From Kribbella steppae (GTDB taxonomy: Bacteria > Actinomycetota > Actinomycetes > Propionibacteriales > Kribbellaceae), in contig NZ_SLWN01000008.1 of the NCBI RefSeq assembly GCF_004342025.1, forward strand, positions 233,569-297,568: DNA of 64,000 bases, read 5' to 3'. The notes beneath the pieces were generated by a model, which saw only the letters and a program-made list of their open reading frames with translations, did not search any database and was not told the DNA's origin. Position 1 is the first letter of the stretch; every line of letters starts with the position of its first letter. The position numbers were made by a program, and so were the translations under genes. Positions 17,461 through 27,317 of this stretch are shown piece after piece.

Positions 17461-19497
17461 GTGACCGACGAGCCGACCGAGATCGACGCCAACCAGTCCG
17501 CCGACCCCATCGGCACCGTCGCAGAAGACGTTGAGATGCCCTCCAACACCGTGGAGCGGGAGTACGACGCGAGCGCGATCCAGGTCCTCGAGGGCCTCGA
17601 CGCGGTCCGGAAACGGCCGGGTATGTACATCGGGTCGACCGGTGAGCGTGGCCTGCACCACCTGGTCACCGAGGTGGTCGACAACGCGGTGGACGAGGCG
17701 ATGGCCGGGGTGTGTGACCGGATCGTCGTCACCATGATGCAGGACGGCGGCATCCGGGTCGAAGACAACGGCCGCGGTATCCCGGTCGGCATCGTCGAGT
17801 CCGAGGGCAAGCCGGCCGTCACCGTCGTACTGACCGTGCTGCACGCCGGCGGCAAGTTCGGCGGCGGTGGGTACAAGGTGTCCGGCGGTCTGCACGGTGT
17901 CGGTGTGTCCGTGGTGAACGCGCTGTCCACCCGGCTGAAGGTCGACGTCAAGCAGAACGGCAAGGAGTACACCCAGTCCTTCAGCATGGGTGTCCCGGAC
18001 GAGGAGCTGGCCGAGGTCGGCCCGTCCGACGAGCACGGTACGACGATCACCTTCTGGGCGAACCCGGACATCTTCGAGACCACGACGTACTCGTACGAGA
18101 CGCTGTCCACCCGGTTCCGCGAGATGGCGTTCCTGAACAAGGGCCTGGAGATCGTCATCCGGGACGAGCGGCCGGACCACACCGAGGACGGCAACCCGGT
18201 CGAGCAGTCGTTCAAGTACGACAACGGCCTGGTCGACTACGTGAAGTACCTGACCGGCATCCGCGAGACCGTGCACCGCGACGTGATCTCGTTCGAGGCG
18301 GCGCAGGGCGAGAACCCGATGAGCCTCGAGGTCGCGCTGCAGTGGAGCGGCTCGTTCCAGGAGTCGGTGCACACCTTCGCGAACGCGATCAACACCCACG
18401 AGGGTGGCACCCACGAGGAAGGCTTCCGGGCCGCACTCACCTCGCTGGTCAACTCCTTCGGCGAGGACCAGGGCATGATCAAGAAGAAGGAGGACAGGCT
18501 CACCGGTGACGACATCCGGGAGGGCCTGACCGCGATCATCTCGGTCAAGCTGGCCGAGCCGCAGTTCGAGGGCCAGACCAAGACCAAGCTCGGCAACACC
18601 GAGGTCAAGGGATTCGTCCAGCGCCTGGTGAACGACAGGTTGGGCGCCTGGTTCGAGCAGAACCCGGCCGAGGGCCGCGAGATCATCCGCAAGGCGACCG
18701 CCGCGGCGAGCGCCCGGATCGCGGCCCGCAAGGCCCGCGACCTGGCCCGAAACCGCAAGGGCCTGCTGGGTGGCGGCGGCCTGCCGGGCAAGTTGTCCGA
18801 CTGCCAGTCGACCAACCCGGAGGAGTGCGAGGTCTACATCGTCGAGGGTGACTCGGCGGGTGGCTCCGCGAAGGGCGGCCGGGACCCGAAGTTCCAGGCC
18901 ATCCTGCCGATCCGCGGCAAGATCCTGAACGTCGAGAAGGCCCGGATCGACAAGGTCCTGCAGAACAACGAGGTCCAGGCGATCATCTCCGCCCTCGGCA
19001 CCGGGATCCACGAGGACTTCGACGAGGAGAAGCTCCGGTACCACAAGATCGTGCTGATGGCAGACGCCGACGTCGACGGCCAGCACATCCGGACCCTGCT
19101 GCTCACGCTGCTGTTCCGGTTCATGCGGCCGCTGATCGAGCGCGGGCATGTGTACGCGGCCCAACCGCCGCTGTACAAGATCCGCTGGAGCAACGCGACG
19201 CACGAGCTCGCCTACACCGAGCGGGAGAAGGACGGTCTGGTCGGGGCCGGCGCCGAGGCCGGCAAGAAGTTGCCGAAGGAGAACGCGATCCAGCGGTACA
19301 AGGGTCTGGGTGAGATGAACGCCCAGGAGCTGTGGGAGACGACGATGGACCCGGCCAACCGGGTCCTGCTGCAGATCACCCTGGACGATGCGGTCCGCGC
19401 CGACGAGACGTTCCAGACCCTGATGGGCGACGACATCGAGGCCCGCCGGAACTTCATCCAGCGCAACGCCAAGGACGTCCGTTTCCTCGATATCTGA
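17461..19497 (+). CDS. gyrB: DNA gyrase subunit B
   Basis: This is the 678-residue ATPase subunit of DNA gyrase. The ATP-binding GHKL motifs ([36 protein letters not shown]) and the TOPRIM motifs (EGDSAGG at about 462-468, DADVDG at about 537) are intact. Translation begins at GTG 17461 behind AGGAGGACA. Length is typical for actinobacteria, and gyrA follows 80 bp downstream. Confidence 0.98.
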   Translation: MTDEPTEIDANQSADPIGTVAEDVEMPSNTVEREYDASAIQVLEGLDAVRKRPGMYIGSTGERGLHHLVTEVVDNAVDEAMAGVCDRIVVTMMQDGGIRVEDNGRGIPVGIVESEGKPAVTVVLTVLHAGGKFGGGGYKVSGGLHGVGVSVVNALSTRLKVDVKQNGKEYTQSFSMGVPDEELAEVGPSDEHGTTITFWANPDIFETTTYSYETLSTRFREMAFLNKGLEIVIRDERPDHTEDGNPVEQSFKYDNGLVDYVKYLTGIRETVHRDVISFEAAQGENPMSLEVALQWSGSFQESVHTFANAINTHEGGTHEEGFRAALTSLVNSFGEDQGMIKKKEDRLTGDDIREGLTAIISVKLAEPQFEGQTKTKLGNTEVKGFVQRLVNDRLGAWFEQNPAEGREIIRKATAAASARIAARKARDLARNRKGLLGGGGLPGKLSDCQSTNPEECEVYIVEGDSAGGSAKGGRDPKFQAILPIRGKILNVEKARIDKVLQNNEVQAIISALGTGIHEDFDEEKLRYHKIVLMADADVDGQHIRTLLLTLLFRFMRPLIERGHVYAAQPPLYKIRWSNATHELAYTEREKDGLVGAGAEAGKKLPKENAIQRYKGLGEMNAQELWETTMDPANRVLLQITLDDAVRADETFQTLMGDDIEARRNFIQRNAKDVRFLDI

Positions 19498-19577
19498 CGG
19501 ATCCGCGGCCCGCTCCCGGGCCGTGCTCCGCCCGCCTCACTTGACCGACGTACTGATTTGAACGGGACGAGCTTTTC

Positions 19578-22235
19578 ATGACCGAGACCCCCACAACGCC
19601 GGGCCACGACCGGATCGAGCCCCTCGATCTGCAGACCGAGATGCAGCAGTCGTACCTCGACTATGCGATGGCTGTCATCGTCGGCCGGGCGCTGCCCGAG
19701 GTCCGCGACGGCCTGAAGCCGGTGCACCGCCGCATCCTCTATGCGATGTACGACGGCGGTTACCGGCCGGACCGTGGTTTCTCGAAGTGTTCCCGCATCG
19801 TCGGTGACGTGATGGGTCAGTACCACCCGCACGGCGACTCGGCGATCTACGACACCTTGGTGCGACTGGCGCAGCCGTGGGTGATGCGGGCGCCGATGAT
19901 CCAGGGCCAGGGCAACTTCGGGTCGCCGGGTAACGACCCGGCGGCCGCGATGCGGTACACCGAGTGCCGGCTGGCTCCGCTGGCGATGGAGATGGTGCGC
20001 GACATCGACCAGGAGACGGTCGACTTCCGCCCCAACTACGACGGTCGCTCGCAGGAGCCGGTGATCCTGCCCGCCCGGTTCCCGAACCTGCTGGTGAACG
20101 GCTCCGCCGGTATCGCCGTCGGCATGGCCACCCAGATCCCGCCGCACAACCTGCGCGAGGTCGCCGCGGCCGCGAACTGGTGCCTGGAGAACCCGGAAGC
20201 CACCCAGGAGGAGGTCCTGGCCAAGTGCATGGAGCACATCAAGGGCCCGGACTTCCCGAACGGCGCGCTGATCGTCGGCTACAAGGGCATCGATGACGCC
20301 TACCGCACCGGGCGTGGCTCGGTCACGATGCGCGCGGTGGTCGACATCGAGGAAGACGCCAAGGGCCGGACCAGCCTGGTCGTCAGCGAACTGCCGTACA
20401 TGGTCAACCCGGACAACCTGGCCCAGAAGATCGCCGAGCTGGTGAACACCGGCAAGATGACCGGCATCGCCGACATCCGCGACGACACCTCGTCCCGGAC
20501 CGGCCAGCGCCTGGTGATCGTGCTGAAGCGTGACGCGCAGCCGCGCGTCGTACTGAACAACCTCTACAAGCACACGCAGCTGCAGGACACCTTCGGCTGC
20601 AACATGCTGGCCCTGGTCGACGGCGTACCGCGCACGCTCAGCGTGGACCTGTTCATCACGCACTGGATCGACCACCAGATCGAGGTCATCCAGCGCCGGA
20701 CCCGCTACCGCCTCCGCGAGGCCGAGAAGCAGGCCCACATCTACCGCGGCTACGTGAAGGCGCTGGACGCGCTGGACGAGGTCATCGCGCTGATCCGCCG
20801 CAGCCCCGACGTGGACGACGCGCGCCAGGGCCTGATCAGCCTGCTGGACATCGACGAGGTGCAGGCCCAGGCGATCCTGGACATGCAGCTGCGCCGGCTG
20901 GCCGCCCTGGAACGCCAGAAGATCATCGACCGGCTGAACGAGCTCGAGGCCGTCATCGCCGACCTCGAGGACATCCTGGCCAGCCCGGAGCGGCAGCGCA
21001 CCATCGTCAAGGACGAGCTGGCCGAGATCGTCGAGAAGTACGGCGACGACCGCCGTACGACGATCATCGCGGCCGACGGCGACCTGTCCGTCCAGGACCT
21101 GGTGCCGGACGAGGACGTCGTCGTCACCATCACCCGCGGCGGCTACGCCAAGCGGACCAAGACCGACCTGTACCGGACGCAGAACCGCGGCGGCAAGGGT
21201 GTCCGCGGTGCCCAGCTGCGGGCCGAGGACGAGATCAGCCACTTCTTCGCCACCACGAACCACCACTGGATGCTGTTCTTCACCACCAAGGGCCGGGTCT
21301 ACCGCGCCAAGGTGTGGCAGCTGCCCGAGTCCGCCCGGGACGCGAAGGGCTCGCACGTGGCCGGCCTGCTCTCGTTCCAGCCGGACGAGGACATCGCCCA
21401 GGTTCTGACGCTGCGCGACTACGAGCAGGCCGACTACCTGGTGCTGGCGACCAAGCGAGGCCTGGTCAAGAAGACGGCGCTGACCGACTACGACTCGGCC
21501 CGGCAGAGCGGCATCATCGCGGTCAACTTCCGCGAGGACGACGACGAGCTGATCGGCGCCGACCTGGCCACCGCCGAGGACGACCTGCTGCTGGTGTCCC
21601 GGAAGGGCCAGTCGATCCGCTTCACTGCGAACGACGAGCAGCTCCGCCCGATGGGCCGGGCCACCTCCGGCGTCACCGGGATGAAGTTCCGCCCCGGCGA
21701 CGAACTGCTGTCGATGTCGGTGATCCGGGCCGGTTCGGAGGAGGACACCCAGTTCGTCTTCACCGTGACCGACGCCGGGTACGCCAAGCGCAGCCGGGTG
21801 TCGGAGTACCGGCAGCAGGGCCGTGGCGGTCTCGGCATCAAGGCGGTCAAGCTGAACGACGAGCGCGGTTCGCTGGTCGGCGCGCTGATCGTGGTCGACG
21901 GGGACCAGGTGCTGGCGATCAAGGCCAGCGGCCAGGTCGTCCGCAGCCGGGTGGACTCCGTGCCGGTGAAGGGTCGCGACACGATGGGCGTCCGGTTCGC
22001 CGGTGTCGGCGAGTCCGACGCGGTCGTCGCGATCGCCCGGAACACCGATCTGAGCCTGAACGGCAACGGCGACGAATCCAACGGCGACGAAGCGGGTACC
22101 TCCGAGAATGCCCAGGATGTGGACGGATCGACAACCGAATCCACCCCTGCGAGCGTCCAGACTGATGACCAGCGTTCGACGGACGTCGACGGCGCGGCTA
22201 CCGTCGAAGACGACGAAGCCGGCCAGGAGGGGTAA
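19578..22235 (+). CDS. gyrA: DNA gyrase subunit A
   Basis: This 885-residue DNA breakage-reunion subunit has its catalytic Tyr at about 127 in [11 protein letters not shown]. The quinolone-determining region reads [14 protein letters not shown], with Ser and Asp at the usual resistance positions, so it looks wild type. Six C-terminal beta-pinwheel blades follow, including the GyrA-box-like stretch [13 protein letters not shown]. An acidic Asp/Glu/Ser/Thr-rich tail of about 60 residues closes the protein. The DUF3566 gene begins 3 bp downstream. Confidence 0.98.
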   Translation: MTETPTTPGHDRIEPLDLQTEMQQSYLDYAMAVIVGRALPEVRDGLKPVHRRILYAMYDGGYRPDRGFSKCSRIVGDVMGQYHPHGDSAIYDTLVRLAQPWVMRAPMIQGQGNFGSPGNDPAAAMRYTECRLAPLAMEMVRDIDQETVDFRPNYDGRSQEPVILPARFPNLLVNGSAGIAVGMATQIPPHNLREVAAAANWCLENPEATQEEVLAKCMEHIKGPDFPNGALIVGYKGIDDAYRTGRGSVTMRAVVDIEEDAKGRTSLVVSELPYMVNPDNLAQKIAELVNTGKMTGIADIRDDTSSRTGQRLVIVLKRDAQPRVVLNNLYKHTQLQDTFGCNMLALVDGVPRTLSVDLFITHWIDHQIEVIQRRTRYRLREAEKQAHIYRGYVKALDALDEVIALIRRSPDVDDARQGLISLLDIDEVQAQAILDMQLRRLAALERQKIIDRLNELEAVIADLEDILASPERQRTIVKDELAEIVEKYGDDRRTTIIAADGDLSVQDLVPDEDVVVTITRGGYAKRTKTDLYRTQNRGGKGVRGAQLRAEDEISHFFATTNHHWMLFFTTKGRVYRAKVWQLPESARDAKGSHVAGLLSFQPDEDIAQVLTLRDYEQADYLVLATKRGLVKKTALTDYDSARQSGIIAVNFREDDDELIGADLATAEDDLLLVSRKGQSIRFTANDEQLRPMGRATSGVTGMKFRPGDELLSMSVIRAGSEEDTQFVFTVTDAGYAKRSRVSEYRQQGRGGLGIKAVKLNDERGSLVGALIVVDGDQVLAIKASGQVVRSRVDSVPVKGRDTMGVRFAGVGESDAVVAIARNTDLSLNGNGDESNGDEAGTSENAQDVDGSTTESTPASVQTDDQRSTDVDGAATVEDDEAGQEG

Positions 22236-22238
22236 CTG

Positions 22239-23231
22239 ATGACCAACCGCGCGAGGCCGACATGGCCCGATGGTGCGGCGGACAATCCCAAGACCCAGCG
22301 GCCATCGCCGGGCGGGAACAAGCAGTCCACTCCACCGGCCACCCCGGCCTCCAACGGTCGTTCCAGCGGCAACGGCCAGCAGCGATCAGGCGACTACCGC
22401 CCGCAACCGCGGCCTGCTGGAGGCGCTCAGCCCGCTGGGGGTGCGCAGCCTTCGGGCGGTGCGCAGCCTTCGCCGAGGCCGGGTCAGTCCGGTGCGTCGC
22501 AGTCCGGGCCGGTGCGGCCGCCTCAGCAGCCGCCGGTTCGGCCGCCTGCTCAGCCGAGCTCGCGCCCGGCCAGTCCTGCTCCGCTCACTCCGAGTACGCC
22601 GGGACGCCCTGAGCCGTGGTCGCCGGGTGCTCCGTCCGCTGGTACGGCGGCCGCCGCAGGTGCCTCGTCGTACGGGCTGACCGGGAAGAACTCGGCGAAG
22701 TCGACCACCGAGAGCATCGGCGACCGAGTCAGCGCGGCCCGGCAGGCGGTGCTGGACAAGGCCGCCACGGTCAAGACGACGAAGCCGGACAAGCACGAGA
22801 AGGCGGAGCACAAGGCAGTCTCCAAGGCCGAGAAGGCGCCGAAGACCTCGAGCCGGCCGCAGACCCGCAAGGCACGGCTGCGGATGTCGCGGATCGACCC
22901 GTGGTCGGTGATGAAGACGTCGTTCCTGCTCTCGATCGCGTTCGGCATCGTCACCTGGGTCGCGGTGTTCATCGTCTGGTCCGCGATCGGTGCGGCCGGT
23001 GTGTTCGACAACATCAACAACACCGTCACCGAGGTGCTGGGTACGCCGGCGGCCGAGCCGTTCCGGATCGAGAACTACATCAACACCGGCAAGGTGATGG
23101 GTTTCACCACGCTGCTGGCCTGCGCGGACGTGCTCATCATCACCGCACTGGCAACACTCGGATCGTTCCTCTACAACATCGCCGCCACGCTGCTCGGCGG
23201 CCTGGAAGTCACACTGGCATCGGAGGACTGA
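22239..23231 (+). CDS. DUF3566 transmembrane protein
   Basis: This 330-residue protein has a long Pro/Gln/Gly/Ala-rich disordered cytoplasmic region (1-210), a Lys-rich segment, and then the DUF3566 domain. That domain starts at MSRIDPWSVMKTSFLLSIAFG and has two membrane helices (SIAFGIVTWVAVFIVWSAIG and LLACADVLIITALATLGSF). DUF3566 genes directly follow gyrA across actinobacteria, but the function is not established. It is probably co-transcribed with gyrA. Confidence 0.93.
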   Translation: MTNRARPTWPDGAADNPKTQRPSPGGNKQSTPPATPASNGRSSGNGQQRSGDYRPQPRPAGGAQPAGGAQPSGGAQPSPRPGQSGASQSGPVRPPQQPPVRPPAQPSSRPASPAPLTPSTPGRPEPWSPGAPSAGTAAAAGASSYGLTGKNSAKSTTESIGDRVSAARQAVLDKAATVKTTKPDKHEKAEHKAVSKAEKAPKTSSRPQTRKARLRMSRIDPWSVMKTSFLLSIAFGIVTWVAVFIVWSAIGAAGVFDNINNTVTEVLGTPAAEPFRIENYINTGKVMGFTTLLACADVLIITALATLGSFLYNIAATLLGGLEVTLASED

Positions 23232-23336
23232 CAGCTTGTCCGGTCTCCGGTCGGGCCCGGTGAGGGCCTGGCCGGAACCGGTTTGGGAGTAGGGCACCGA
23301 GTGCGGTAATCTCTCCCGGGTTCGACCCCGCATTGC

Positions 23337-23413
23337 GGGCCTATAGCTCAGACGGTTAGAGCGCTGCCCTGATAAGGCAGAGGTCACTGGTTCAAGTCCA
23401 GTTAGGCCCACCA
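23337..23413 (+). tRNA. tRNA-Ile (GAT anticodon)
   Basis: A cloverleaf is readable. The acceptor GGGCCTA pairs with TAGGCCC, the anticodon stem-loop is CTGCCCTGATAAGGCAG with anticodon GAT, and the T-arm has GGTTCAAGTCC. The 3' CCA is encoded (23411-23413). Confidence 0.97.
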
Positions 23414-23446
23414 TCACGATCGCGAACCCCGATCCGAGGAGTCCCG

Positions 23447-23578
23447 GTGCTGAAGAAGATCCTGCTGGTGCTGGTAGCCAGCATCGGTGGATACTTCGCG
23501 TACAAGAAGACCCAGCAGTCCCGCGCCGAGAAGGACCTCTGGGCCGAGGCCGTCGACCCGGTCACCCCGGGCCGCTGA
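23447..23578 (+). CDS. DLW-39 family mini-protein
   Basis: This 43-residue protein starts at GTG 23447 (MLKKILLVLVASIGGYFAYKK) and has one N-terminal membrane helix and the family-defining DLW motif in AEKDLWAEA. A GAGGAG ribosome site precedes it. DLW-39 proteins are known as tiny actinobacterial proteins near gyrA and the Ile/Ala tRNA genes. No function is assigned. Confidence 0.9.
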   Translation: MLKKILLVLVASIGGYFAYKKTQQSRAEKDLWAEAVDPVTPGR

Positions 23579-23591
23579 CCAAATCCCCCAC

Positions 23592-23667
23592 GGGGGCGTA
23601 GCTCAACTGGCAGAGCACTGCCTTTGCAAGGCAGGGGTTAGGGGTTCAAGTCCCCTCGTCTCCACCA
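23592..23667 (+). tRNA. tRNA-Ala (TGC anticodon)
   Basis: The acceptor GGGGGCG pairs with CGTCTCC (two G-T wobbles). The anticodon arm CTGCCTTTGCAAGGCAG has anticodon TGC, and the T-arm has GGTTCAAGTCC. CCA is encoded at 23665-23667. Confidence 0.97.
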
Positions 23668-23669
23668 AC

Positions 23670-23701
23670 AAAGGCCGGTCCCCCCAGGGCGACCGGCCTT
23701 T
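23670..23701 (+). terminator. Terminator after tRNA-Ala
   Basis: A perfect 11-bp stem (AAAGGCCGGTC and its complement) with a 10-nt loop lies immediately after the tRNA. It marks the end of the conserved origin-arm block. Confidence 0.9.
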
Positions 23702-23898
23702 CGCGTGCACATGTGGTCGACCCACGCGTCCGCTACGCCCGCTCCTCCGGCCGGCCGCTCCCACCCACCCACCCTGCTGCGCGCCAGGGCACTGATTGCG
23801 TGCTCCTTCGTCGCCCGAGCTCGACGACCCCGTGCCGTCGCCTGCACCTGACCCGTGAGAAACCGTGGTCAGGGACGGCCCGCCGGCGGCCTCCTGCC

Positions 23899-24144
23899 AT
23901 CCGAGTGCACTCGAAGCCGAGCCCTCACCTGATCGAGAAGGCCGCCGAGACCCTCCCGGTGGAGCCTGACGCCTGCACCCTGATCGGCGACCAGACCAAC
24001 GACATGCAGGAAGCCCGCGCGATCGGAGCTGCAAGCATCGGCTACGCCAACAAGCCCGGCAAGGCCGACGACCTGTCCGCCACCAGTGCCGATGCCGTCA
24101 TCGCCCACATCCACGAACTCACCGAGGCGATCCGCGCCAACTAG
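23899..24144 (+). pseudogene. C-terminal remnant of a HAD-superfamily hydrolase
   Basis: The last ~80 codons of an open frame read SKPSPHLIEKAAETLP, then TLIGDQTNDMQEARAIGAAS and IGYANKPGKADDL. This is the motif III/IV end of a HAD phosphatase (GDxxxD type). The N-terminal nucleophile DxD half is absent; sequence from 23702 to 23895 does not resemble a protein in any frame. I call it a truncated, probably inactive relic after the tRNA-Ala terminator. Confidence 0.65.
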
Positions 24145-24310
24145 GGCGGTCGGCACCAGCTCCGCGGGCCGTGATCCGCCAATAGATCCGCGACATATGT
24201 CCGCCAGCTGATTTGCGACAGGCTAGAAGCCCTGGCGACCAGCTGGGACGCCGGCCAACGCACGCACATGCCGGTGACAGGACGTCTTGCCTCTATGAAA
24301 AGGTGAGGAT

Positions 24311-24835
24311 ATGGCTTCCCCGCTGATCCGTTCGGCAAGACAGTCGGAGCTCGATGACTTGGCCCTGCTCGAGGTCCAGGCTGGCGAGCGCTTCCACTCG
24401 GTTGGCATGTCAGATGTGGCCGACCATGTCCCCGATCAGCAGGCCCTGAGTCGGAGTCAGCGGCAAGGGCTGATATGGGTTGCCGAGGAAGACGGGAAGA
24501 TCGCCGGCTACATCGTGGCACGAGTGCTGGACGGTAATGCCCATATAGAGCAGGTATCGGTAGCTCCCACTCACGCTCGGCGGGGCATCGGCCGCCGGCT
24601 CATATCGCACCTCGAGATGTGGGGCAGGCACAACGATCGGCCGGCGACGACCCTGACGACGTTTCGCGATGTGCCGTGGAACGGCCCCTACTACCGGAAA
24701 CTTGGGTACCGAGAGCTACACGGCGCGGAGATCGGACGCGAGCTGGCAGCCGCGATGCAACACGAAGCGTCGCTGCCCGGAATAGATGCTTCTCGTCGCT
24801 GCGCGATGATCAAGTACAACGGCGACGTTTCTTGA
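24311..24835 (+). CDS. GNAT family N-acetyltransferase
   Basis: This 174-residue acetyl-CoA-dependent acyltransferase has the acetyl-CoA loop motif IEQVSVAPTHARRGIGRRL and the GPYYRKLGYRE strand-helix typical of the fold. The substrate is unknown. The ATG at 24311 follows AGGTGAGG. Base composition is slightly less GC-extreme than in the origin arm. It stands alone on its strand and converges on a degraded GNAT fragment. Confidence 0.85.
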   Translation: MASPLIRSARQSELDDLALLEVQAGERFHSVGMSDVADHVPDQQALSRSQRQGLIWVAEEDGKIAGYIVARVLDGNAHIEQVSVAPTHARRGIGRRLISHLEMWGRHNDRPATTLTTFRDVPWNGPYYRKLGYRELHGAEIGRELAAAMQHEASLPGIDASRRCAMIKYNGDVS

Positions 24836-25016
24836 CGTTCGTCGTCAGGTGCCGCCGATGGTCGCTATCCCCACGTGCATCCTCAACTGCCGCAATCCGT
24901 GCTTTGACCGTCGCGACGTCGTCGTAGTAGTTCGTGTCAAGAAAGGCGAGAACGCGGCAACGCAACCAGCGTGTCTCATCCGCCGAGGCGTAGTCGCGCA
25001 CGATCCACTCCGTCAT
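24810..25016 (-). pseudogene. N-terminal fragment of a second GNAT acetyltransferase
   Basis: On the minus strand a start at 25016 (MTEWIVRDYASADETRWLRC) sits behind GGAGAGG. For about 41 codons it reads like the first strand and helix of a GNAT protein (RVLAFLDTNYYDDV). The frame then loses similarity and stops at 24810, overlapping the neighbouring GNAT gene. It has no acetyl-CoA motif and is probably a truncated relic. Confidence 0.55.
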
Positions 25017-25185
25017 GCCGACCATCCTCTCCAGGTCCTTCAGGTATAGCTCACCGTTGCTCAGTTGGGCTTGGTTCTCCACGACTGTGACGAACCCTGT
25101 GGATACATCGACGTACGTCGGGCCGGCGCGGCCAGCTCGCCGACCTCGTCCGCTCAGCCGATGTGCGTGCCCTACGGGAAGGAGT

Positions 25186-25650
25186 TCAGATTGCGAAGAA
25201 CGCCGACAGTTCGCGAGCAAGGGCTGACATCTCGGCACCAGGCTCGACCTCGACGACAACCGAGGCCCTCCACTTGTCGTAGATGCTGGGCGTGAGCCAC
25301 CAGAGGAGGTCGACGTGTCCGCGTGTGGTCCACGTGGCCTCAACGCAGAGGTCATGATCCACGTTCTCCCAGGTGCGGGTGCCGTCCCAGCCGCGGAAGT
25401 CCTCGGCCAGATACTCAATGAACGCAGGCAATCCGCTACCAGCGGTGTCGAGACTCAGTACCAACGCCTCTGCTGTCAGCCCGTTGCCCGACAGACGGAC
25501 TGTGTACTCGACGATGTCATCCGCTGCCACGTAGGGATCCGAGGGGTCGCGATAGCGGAACCGTTGGGATGCGAACTCGATCCGCGCCTCTCGATCCCCG
25601 TCGCTCCATCGCAGAGTGACCGTCGAGCCGTCCTCAGACACGTAGAGCAT
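25186..25650 (-). CDS. DUF6228-like protein
   Basis: This 154-residue soluble protein has an alternating beta pattern and the stretches LPAFIEYLAEDFRGWDGTRT, LCVEATWTTRGHVDL and a C-terminal SALARELSAFF helix. This resembles the actinobacterial DUF6228 family, which often occurs as small orphan or immunity-like proteins. The family assignment is from memory of the pattern; the function is unknown. Confidence 0.65.
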   Translation of the reverse strand: MLYVSEDGSTVTLRWSDGDREARIEFASQRFRYRDPSDPYVAADDIVEYTVRLSGNGLTAEALVLSLDTAGSGLPAFIEYLAEDFRGWDGTRTWENVDHDLCVEATWTTRGHVDLLWWLTPSIYDKWRASVVVEVEPGAEMSALARELSAFFAI

Positions 25651-26038
25651 GGCGCGATGATCGCACGGGTCTCAGATCAAACGCGCGCTCATGCCGCGGT
25701 CCGCGCGGTCATGCCGATGACAACCATCAGCTGACACACGACTGTCAAGCATCACCCGGCACAGGACACCAGCTCCGCGGGCTCTCTGCCGAGTTTGGCT
25801 TTATGGATCAAGGCGCGCCCTCGGAGCGCGGACCGGACTGCGGGCGGCGCGCTGGGGCGCCGTCCGCGCCGGTCCAACGAACGGAACCGCTTCCTGTGAC
25901 TATGCGATCCCGGGGGGCAGGAGTGGCGGCGCGGTGTCACGACACGAGCTCGTCGATCACGATGCCTTCGCGCGCGAGGGTTTCCCGCATCCAGCGCCGT
26001 ATCAGCTCGTTCGCGTCAACCTAGGCAGTGAGCCCGGG
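25651..26038. other. 388-bp gap with a short C-terminal protein relic
   Basis: No complete gene is seen. On the minus strand 25937-26017 encodes a 27-residue tail ending RRWMRETLAREGIVIDELVS with a stop. It has no start and is cut off upstream by a stop, so it is likely the end of a deleted gene of unknown family. A 16-bp sequence, CACCAGCTCCGCGGGC, near 25770 also occurs near 24156 in the same orientation. Confidence 0.4.
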
Positions 26039-26051
26039 TCAACCTAGGCAG
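26015..26051. repeat. Short direct repeat at the 3' end of a VOC gene
   Basis: GTCAACCTAGGCAG occurs at 26015-26028 and again at 26038-26051. The second copy encodes the last residues and stop of the VOC gene. It looks like a small duplication beside the deletion relic upstream. Confidence 0.85.
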
Positions 26052-26452
26052 AGGCAGAAGGGGTGGCCTTCCGGGTCGATCATGACGCGGTGTTCGGTGG
26101 GCCGTGGTTGGACGGCGGCGAGGGTGGCGCCGCATTCGATCGCCCAGGCGACCGCGGCGTCCAGGTCGTCGACGCCGACGTCGAGGTGCATGGTCGAGGT
26201 CTGCTCGCCTTCGACGGCCGGCCATTGTGGTCGGCGGTAGTTAGTCTCGTAGTCGAAGTTCAACGCTGGTTCGGCGACACCCTCTGGTGGGCAGACCAGC
26301 GCATAGCCGGCCTCGGGTGGCTCTCCCGGCCGTGGTTCCTCCTCCCGGATGTAGGGCCAGTTGAGCAGCTTGGAGTAGAACCTGCCCAGCTCTCGGGGCC
26401 GGGCGGCCATGATCGTGAGCGCCCCGACCCGGATCCGCGGTGGACTGTCCAT
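26039..26452 (-). CDS. VOC (glyoxalase/bleomycin-resistance-like) protein
   Basis: This 137-residue single-module VOC protein contains ALTIMAARPRELGRFYSKLL, TMHLDVGVDDLDAAVAWAIE and the C-terminal DPEGHPFCLCLG. The metal-ligand-type His in MHLDV and the terminal strand are present. The start is ATG 26452 (MDSPPRIRVGAL). The neighbouring upstream gene, 10 bp away, is another VOC protein, so the two are probably one operon. The substrate is unknown. Confidence 0.85.
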   Translation of the reverse strand: MDSPPRIRVGALTIMAARPRELGRFYSKLLNWPYIREEEPRPGEPPEAGYALVCPPEGVAEPALNFDYETNYRRPQWPAVEGEQTSTMHLDVGVDDLDAAVAWAIECGATLAAVQPRPTEHRVMIDPEGHPFCLCLG

Positions 26453-26462
26453 CAGAGCTCCA

Positions 26463-27239
26463 TCACAGGCAGAAGGGATGGCCGGCCGGGTCGGCGTAGC
26501 ACTGGGACGTGACCTCGTTGGGTGGCATGTGAATGGCTCCAAGTCGTTCGGCTCGGTGGATCGCGGCCTGGGCGCCGTCCGGGAAGCGGTAGTCGATGTG
26601 CAGTTGCGCCGGGTACGCCGGGTCGGGGAATCGCGTGGCCCGGAACTGGGCGTGCTGGAACGCGAGGTTCGGCAGATCGTCGTCATCGTCCAGGTCGAGT
26701 TCGACCCAGGCGGGTGAGTCCTCGAGCCGCTTCTGCACACCGAGGAAGCCTTCGTAGAAGCCGGCCAGCGAGCGCGGGCTGTAGCAGTCGAACACCACCC
26801 GCTGCAGCTCCGGCCTGTCCACCGTGCCGGGGTACAGACAAAACGGGTGCCCGACGGGATCGGCGTACGTCCGGAAGTCGCCCTGATCCCGCAGCAGTGT
26901 TGCACCTCTGCTCAGCACGAGCTCGCCGGCCGCTTCGGCATCCGGTACGACGATGTCGAAGTGCAGCTGCTGTGGATACTCCGGATCGGGCCAGCGTGGC
27001 GGACGGTCGTCCGACCAGCCGTCCAACCCGATGCCGAGCCGGAGCTTGCTGCCGCCGTCGGTCGACTTTCCCGCGATGTAGTCGGCGTCCGGGGGCCGCC
27101 GTTGCAGGCAGAGGTTTCCGTACGGCTCGTACAGCTGCAGCTCGAGCAGGTCCCGATAGAACTCGGCCATCGCCCGAGACCGATCCTCTGGACATCCGAT
27201 GTAGATCGTCATCGCGTCGCTGTCCCGAAGCAGATGCAC
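26463..27239 (-). CDS. Two-module VOC family protein
   Basis: This 258-residue protein contains two VOC modules in tandem. Each has a helix such as AMAEFYRDLLELQLYEP or SLAGFYEGFLGVQKRLE, a QLHFDIVV or QLHIDYRF strand and a terminal DPVGHPFCLYPG or DPAGHPFCL. The start at GTG 27239 is favoured by GGAGG about 8 nt upstream. The second module ends abruptly at FCL. Probable roles are glyoxalase-like or small-molecule binding. Confidence 0.8.
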   Translation of the reverse strand: MHLLRDSDAMTIYIGCPEDRSRAMAEFYRDLLELQLYEPYGNLCLQRRPPDADYIAGKSTDGGSKLRLGIGLDGWSDDRPPRWPDPEYPQQLHFDIVVPDAEAAGELVLSRGATLLRDQGDFRTYADPVGHPFCLYPGTVDRPELQRVVFDCYSPRSLAGFYEGFLGVQKRLEDSPAWVELDLDDDDDLPNLAFQHAQFRATRFPDPAYPAQLHIDYRFPDGAQAAIHRAERLGAIHMPPNEVTSQCYADPAGHPFCL

Positions 27240-27317
27240 CACTGCAGCCTCCAGCCTTAAAGGCACCAGGGCGATCTATCGTTCACCTCAGGTATCGAGG
27301 CTGTCTAGGACGTATGT

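Noticed and set aside
19212-21356. Long open frame antisense to gyrA
   Set aside because: It is explained by codon bias of gyrA; it is His/Val/Asp-skewed and has no recognisable motif.
24156-25785. The 16-bp repeat CACCAGCTCCGCGGGC as ends of a transposable unit
   Set aside because: A 16-bp match is not beyond chance in a GC-rich 64-kb window. It lacks inverted ends, a transposase or target duplications.
23592-26051. Integrative element using tRNA-Ala as attachment site
   Set aside because: No second copy of the tRNA 3' end and no integrase are present downstream in the window.
25098-26953. Isolated TGTGGATAC sequences near 25098 and 26946 as DnaA boxes
   Set aside because: They are single, imperfect and inside coding sequence; expected by chance.
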